From an uncultured Eubacteriales bacterium (GTDB taxonomy: Bacteria > Bacillota > Clostridia > Oscillospirales > QAKW01): a stretch of DNA of 8,353 nt. Numbering within the stretch: position 1 is the stretch's first letter; each line of letters opens with the position of its first letter. The stretch covers positions 1-8,353 of the forward strand of contig CAKRPM010000047.1 of NCBI GenBank assembly GCA_934378025.1. The letters run 5' to 3'. Below are positions 6,144 to 8,353 of this stretch, one piece after another. The notes under the pieces are model-generated. The model saw nothing but the letters and a program-made list of their open reading frames with translations. It had not been told where the DNA came from and made no database searches. The position numbers and the translations under genes are program-made.

Positions 6144-6183
6144 GCGCCTGCTGCATCCCAAACGGTTGCGGCGGGCGTTTTTT
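6144..6183 (+). terminator. Intrinsic terminator after the XRE gene
   Basis: 6144-6155 (GCGCCTGCTGCA) pairs with 6167-6178 over 12 positions, three of them G-U, with an 11-base loop and a T-run at 6178-6183. The 3' arm could instead pair with 6115-6124 at the XRE stop codon (about ten pairs), giving an alternative outer stem. Confidence 0.8.
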
Positions 6184-6223
6184 GCGTATGGGAACAATTC
6201 TTTTTCATTTTATAAAAAAGGGC

Positions 6224-6254
6224 TTGACAGTGTACGCTTTGCAGTGTTTATAAT
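6224..6254 (+). promoter_or_regulatory. Promoter of the MATE gene with a long 19-base spacer
   Basis: TTGACA (6224-6229) and TATAAT (6249-6254) both match consensus perfectly but are 19 bases apart instead of 17. CAGTGT occurs twice as a direct repeat (6228-6233 and 6242-6247) across the spacer. A perfect -35/-10 pair at a poor spacing can mean activation by a DNA-distorting regulator; no such regulator gene is adjacent. Confidence 0.75.
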
Positions 6255-6288
6255 ATATACAGTTTAATGTCGGGGAGGCGTCGGCCGT

Positions 6289-7647
6289 ATGGAAAAAAAT
6301 TTAACGCATGGCAGTGTGCTGGGCCATTTGGTTCGGTTTTCACTGCCGTATCTGTTTTCATATTTTTTGCAAACGCTTTACGGTATGGCCGATTTGTTCA
6401 TCATCGGTCAATTTGAGGGCGTTGCCGATACCACCGCCGTTTCCGTCGGTTCTCAGGTGATGCACATGCTGACGGTTATGATCGTGGGTCTTGCCATGGG
6501 AACAACCGTCAGCATCGGACAGGCAGTCGGGGGCGGCGATCAAAAGCGCGCGCAGCGGAGCGTGGGCAACTCGGTGACGTTGTTTATGGTGCTCTCTCTT
6601 TTGTTGACGGCGCTGCTGTTGGTGTCGGTGCGTCCCATCGTTTCGCTCGTATCAACGCCGACGGAGGCGGTGAACGGCACGATCGGATATTTGACCGTCT
6701 GCTTTCTCGGGATTCCGTTTATCACGGCGTATAATATTATCAGCTCGATTTTTCGCGGCATGGGGGACAGTAAAAGCCCGATGTACTTTATTGCCGTGGC
6801 GTGCTTTGCCAATATCGGCTTGGACTATCTTTTTATCGGTGTTTTCCGTCTCGGCCCGATCGGGGCGGCGTTGGGGACAACCGTTTCGCAGGCGATCAGT
6901 GTGGTGATATCGCTGGCGGTTGTTTTAAAGCAAAAAAGCATTTCGCTGCAAAAATCCGATTTCAAGCCCCGGCGCCCCGTGATGGGGAAAATTTTAAAAA
7001 TCGGCGTGCCCATCGCCGCGCAGGACGGCCTGATTCAAGTGGCGTTTATGGTCATCACCGTGATTGCCAATCGGCGCGGATTGAATGATGCGGCGGCCGT
7101 CGGCATTGTGGAAAAAATTATCGGATTTTTGTTTTTGGTGCCCTCTTCCATGCTTTCCGCCGTTTCGGCGCTCGGCGCTCAAAACATCGGCGCCCGAAAG
7201 CCCGAACGGGCGACAAAAACGCTGTGGTATGCCGTTTGTCTGACCGTCGGGTTCGGGCTGATCGCAGCCTTGGCGGTTTGGCTCGCGGCGGAGCCGATTG
7301 TTTCGCTGTTCACCGATGCAAGCGCGCCGGGCGGCGCGGCGGTGATCACGCTGGGCGGACAGTACTTGCGCGGGTATATTTGGGATTGCATTTTTGCGGG
7401 CGTTCATTTCAGCTTCAGCGGATATTTCTGCGCCTGCGGAAAATCGGGACTTTCGTTTTTGCACAATATCTTGGCCATTTCCCTGGTGCGTATTCCCGGT
7501 GTATATTGGACTTCAAAGCACTTCCCGACAACGCTGTTCCCCATGGGGCTGGCCACCGCCGCGGGTTCGCTTTTCTCGGTGATCATCTGTGTGATTGCGT
7601 TTGCCGTGATGCGGCGTAAAGACCGCCCCGAGCAACTGCACGCATAA
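6289..7647 (+). CDS. MATE family efflux transporter (YoeA/NorM-like)
   Basis: A 452-residue multidrug and toxic compound extrusion protein, expected to export cationic compounds or metabolites in exchange for Na+ or H+. The ATG at 6289 is preceded by GGGGAGG (6272-6278). The length and roughly 12 hydrophobic segments in two pseudo-symmetric halves match the family. The first half has the typical opening LVRFSLPYLFSYFLQTLYGMADLFIIGQF and the segment GLAMGTTVSIGQAVGGGD. The second begins near residue 235 with KILKIGVPIAAQDGLIQ and contains SALGAQNIGARKPERA, the matching repeat motif. The IFRGMGDSKSP loop is also characteristic. It has its own promoter, with a terminator upstream, so it is probably monocistronic. 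The C-terminal end is short and basic. The substrate cannot be inferred. Confidence 0.94.
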   Translation: MEKNLTHGSVLGHLVRFSLPYLFSYFLQTLYGMADLFIIGQFEGVADTTAVSVGSQVMHMLTVMIVGLAMGTTVSIGQAVGGGDQKRAQRSVGNSVTLFMVLSLLLTALLLVSVRPIVSLVSTPTEAVNGTIGYLTVCFLGIPFITAYNIISSIFRGMGDSKSPMYFIAVACFANIGLDYLFIGVFRLGPIGAALGTTVSQAISVVISLAVVLKQKSISLQKSDFKPRRPVMGKILKIGVPIAAQDGLIQVAFMVITVIANRRGLNDAAAVGIVEKIIGFLFLVPSSMLSAVSALGAQNIGARKPERATKTLWYAVCLTVGFGLIAALAVWLAAEPIVSLFTDASAPGGAAVITLGGQYLRGYIWDCIFAGVHFSFSGYFCACGKSGLSFLHNILAISLVRIPGVYWTSKHFPTTLFPMGLATAAGSLFSVIICVIAFAVMRRKDRPEQLHA

Positions 7648-7672
7648 ACAGAAAAATCAGTCGACAAAAAAA

Positions 7673-7697
7673 CGGAATAAGCCATCGGCTTATTCCG
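7673..7697 (-). terminator. Intrinsic terminator between the MATE gene and the converging minus-strand gene
   Basis: A perfect 11-base stem (CGGAATAAGCC at 7673-7683 with 7687-7697) with a three-base loop. On the minus strand it is followed by seven T, so its main direction is minus. The TAA that closes the interrupted frame (7690-7692) lies inside the stem. It may also weakly stop MATE transcription on the plus strand, where no T-tract follows. Confidence 0.8.
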
Positions 7698-7842
7698 CGT
7701 CGGAAAAATATTTTTTGTATTCGTCGGAGGCGGCAAAGTCGCGCAAGGCTTCGCTTTCCCATCCGAAAAGGGAACGCCGAAAGCGATTCTCTGCGGGCAG
7801 CCAGAGGGCCGGCAATGCGTCGGGGAACAGGGAAGCATAGCG
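7690..7842 (-). pseudogene. Downstream half of the TGA-interrupted small gene
   Basis: Directly after the TGA at 7845-7843, and in the same frame, 50 further codons run to a TAA at 7692-7690. They read like real protein: beginning RYASLFPDALPALWLPAE, with FGWESEALRDF in the middle and SDEYKKYFSDAE at the end. About two thirds of third positions are G or C. The TAA falls inside the terminator stem, as expected for the true 3' end of a gene. A TGG-to-TGA change would restore one 131-residue protein reading LDDEEWRYASLF. The likely cause is a nonsense mutation, a sequencing error, or leaky UGA read-through (UGA followed by C). No good restart codon with a ribosome binding site exists in this frame. 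Confidence 0.6.
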
Positions 7843-8085
7843 TCACTCCTCATCGTCAAGCTCGGTTAAGTGCTCTACAACGTAATAGTAGTATCCGTTT
7901 TTGCTTTTCAGCAAAATAAATCGATGCTCGCTGTCCTTGCTGTAAACCACTTTCAGCACCGTGTCCGCAAAAGCGTTCGGTGATTGCTTCCGCATCAGCA
8001 TGACGGTTTCTGCCCACGGGGGTTTCGGCGGAATCGTGCGGTCGGTTTTAGGGTGAGAAAACAGTTTTGCCGGTCGCTTTATCAT
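7843..8085 (-). CDS. Small conserved-looking protein of unknown function, probably truncated by TGA
   Basis: An 80-residue product starting at ATG 8085, with GGAGG (8094-8098) eight bases upstream. The sequence starts MIKRPAKLFSHPKTDRT, has a short proline-rich stretch (IPPKPPW, 18-24), then a predicted beta-rich part around ADTVLKVVYSKDSEHRFILLKSKNGYYYYVVEHLTELDDEE. It has no signal peptide, membrane helix or recognised motif. I do not recognise a named family. The abrupt end after DDEE, followed by a coding-like in-frame continuation to 7690, suggests that this is the front of a 131-residue protein. A -10 box lies upstream at 8122-8127, and the gene converges on the MATE gene. It may be a monocistronic small gene. 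Confidence 0.75.
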   Translation of the reverse strand: MIKRPAKLFSHPKTDRTIPPKPPWAETVMLMRKQSPNAFADTVLKVVYSKDSEHRFILLKSKNGYYYYVVEHLTELDDEE

Positions 8086-8121
8086 AAAGGTCGCCTCCGC
8101 AATTTTCGATTTGTCGGACTC

Positions 8122-8127
8122 ATTATA
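8122..8127 (-). promoter_or_regulatory. Candidate -10 box of the interrupted small gene
   Basis: TATAAT on the minus strand, 37 bases upstream of the start codon at 8085. No good -35 is seen at 16-18 bases (TAGATT is the best at 17), so the promoter is weak or regulated. Confidence 0.4.
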
Positions 8128-8155
8128 TCATGTAGTTATAAAAAAATCTACCGTC

Positions 8156-8197
8156 AAAAGGCGCCGCCGACAGAATTTTCCGTCGGCGGCGCCTTTT
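8156..8197 (-). terminator. Strong bidirectional terminator downstream of the right-edge gene
   Basis: A perfect 16-base, very GC-rich stem (8156-8171 with 8182-8197; core GGCGCCGCCGAC) and a ten-base loop, with four T on the minus strand and five on the plus. It follows the stop codon of the minus-strand gene at 8227 and separates it from the promoter of the next small gene. Confidence 0.9.
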
Positions 8198-8226
8198 TGG
8201 TCACTTGTAACTATTTTATTGTAAAA

Positions 8227-8352
8227 CTACGCCGTATGTGATGTAAAAACAGCAATCTCGTACGGACGAAACACTGTGTCACCGTCTTTGCGGTCAGAAT
8301 AGTTGTGTAGAATTTCTTTACCGAAATCCTTAGCCCCATCAATGACAGACGG
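8227..8352 (-). CDS. C-terminal fragment of a protein running off the right edge (possibly a glycoside hydrolase)
   Basis: The reading frame from 8352 down to TAG at 8229-8227 gives 41 codons beginning PSVIDGAKDFGKEILHNYS and ending in GDTVFRPYEIAVFTSHTA. A terminator follows 29 bases later, which supports this as a true gene end. The pattern of a short strand, DGDTV, then RPYEIAVF as the last beta-strand resembles the C-terminal beta-sandwich that closes several glycoside hydrolases (for example GH13 or GH42 type). That match is from general memory and weak, so the function stays uncertain. The gene is incomplete: its start and catalytic part lie beyond the window. Confidence 0.65.
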   Translation of the reverse strand, partial: PSVIDGAKDFGKEILHNYSDRKDGDTVFRPYEIAVFTSHTA

Positions 8353-8353
8353 T

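Noticed and set aside
6190..6200. GGAACAATTC upstream of the MATE promoter as a second XRE operator
   Set aside because: Only one half-site resembles the operator at 5655-5672 and it lies more than 20 bases upstream of the -35 box; too weak to call.
7843..7845. The in-frame TGA as a selenocysteine codon
   Set aside because: No obvious SECIS-like hairpin follows it, the neighbouring residues do not resemble a redox motif, and Trp fits the context better.
7404..7859. A 151-codon minus-strand frame with an ATG just after the TGA of the small gene (GAGGAG nearby)
   Set aside because: The GAGGAG comes from the DDEE codons. The translation is rich in Cys, Pro and Ser, runs through the terminator and far into the antisense of the MATE gene, and resembles no protein.

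Overview
The window looks like a chromosomal segment from a Gram-positive, low-to-moderate-GC anaerobe of the Clostridia, most likely an Oscillospiraceae/Ruminococcaceae-type gut bacterium. This is inferred from several things. There are strong AGGAG-type ribosome binding sites, TTG and GTG starts, and near-consensus sigma-A promoters. Intrinsic terminators lie after most genes. The protein families present (two-cupin protein, MhsT-like NSS transporter, YoeA-like MATE transporter, and a small protein often mislabelled 'ribonuclease Z') are common in that group. No rRNA, tRNA, integrase or IS transposase is visible.

Left part (1-3658, + strand): a membrane-anchored M20 zinc peptidase, then a two-cupin protein carrying an intact internal ribosome binding site and start codon between its two domains. 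An intrinsic terminator follows, and then a consensus promoter driving a sodium-coupled NSS-family amino-acid transporter. Peptidase plus amino-acid importer suggests acquisition of amino acids or their conjugates, but there is no shared operon to prove it.

Middle (3659-4003): about 350 bases without a gene, packed with five perfect or near-perfect hairpins. One hairpin occurs twice. Between the copies lie imperfect terminal inverted repeats around a roughly 245-base segment, which resembles a small non-autonomous element (MITE-like) inserted among terminators.

4004-6116: a divergent regulator/target pair. On the minus strand, a 134-residue conserved protein and a membrane-anchored, surface-facing DNA/RNA non-specific nuclease form a two-gene operon. 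An XRE-family repressor is transcribed the other way. An inverted-repeat operator lies just downstream of the -10 box of the nuclease operon.

6117-8353: a terminator, a promoter with an unusually long spacer, and a MATE efflux transporter. Then, on the minus strand, a small gene whose reading frame is cut by an in-frame TGA: 80 codons before it and 50 coding-like codons after it, ending exactly at a terminator. The right edge holds the C-terminal 41 codons of another minus-strand gene, followed by a strong terminator. I see no multi-gene system that is clearly novel. The best leads are the TGA-interrupted gene, the XRE-controlled nuclease operon and the hairpin island.
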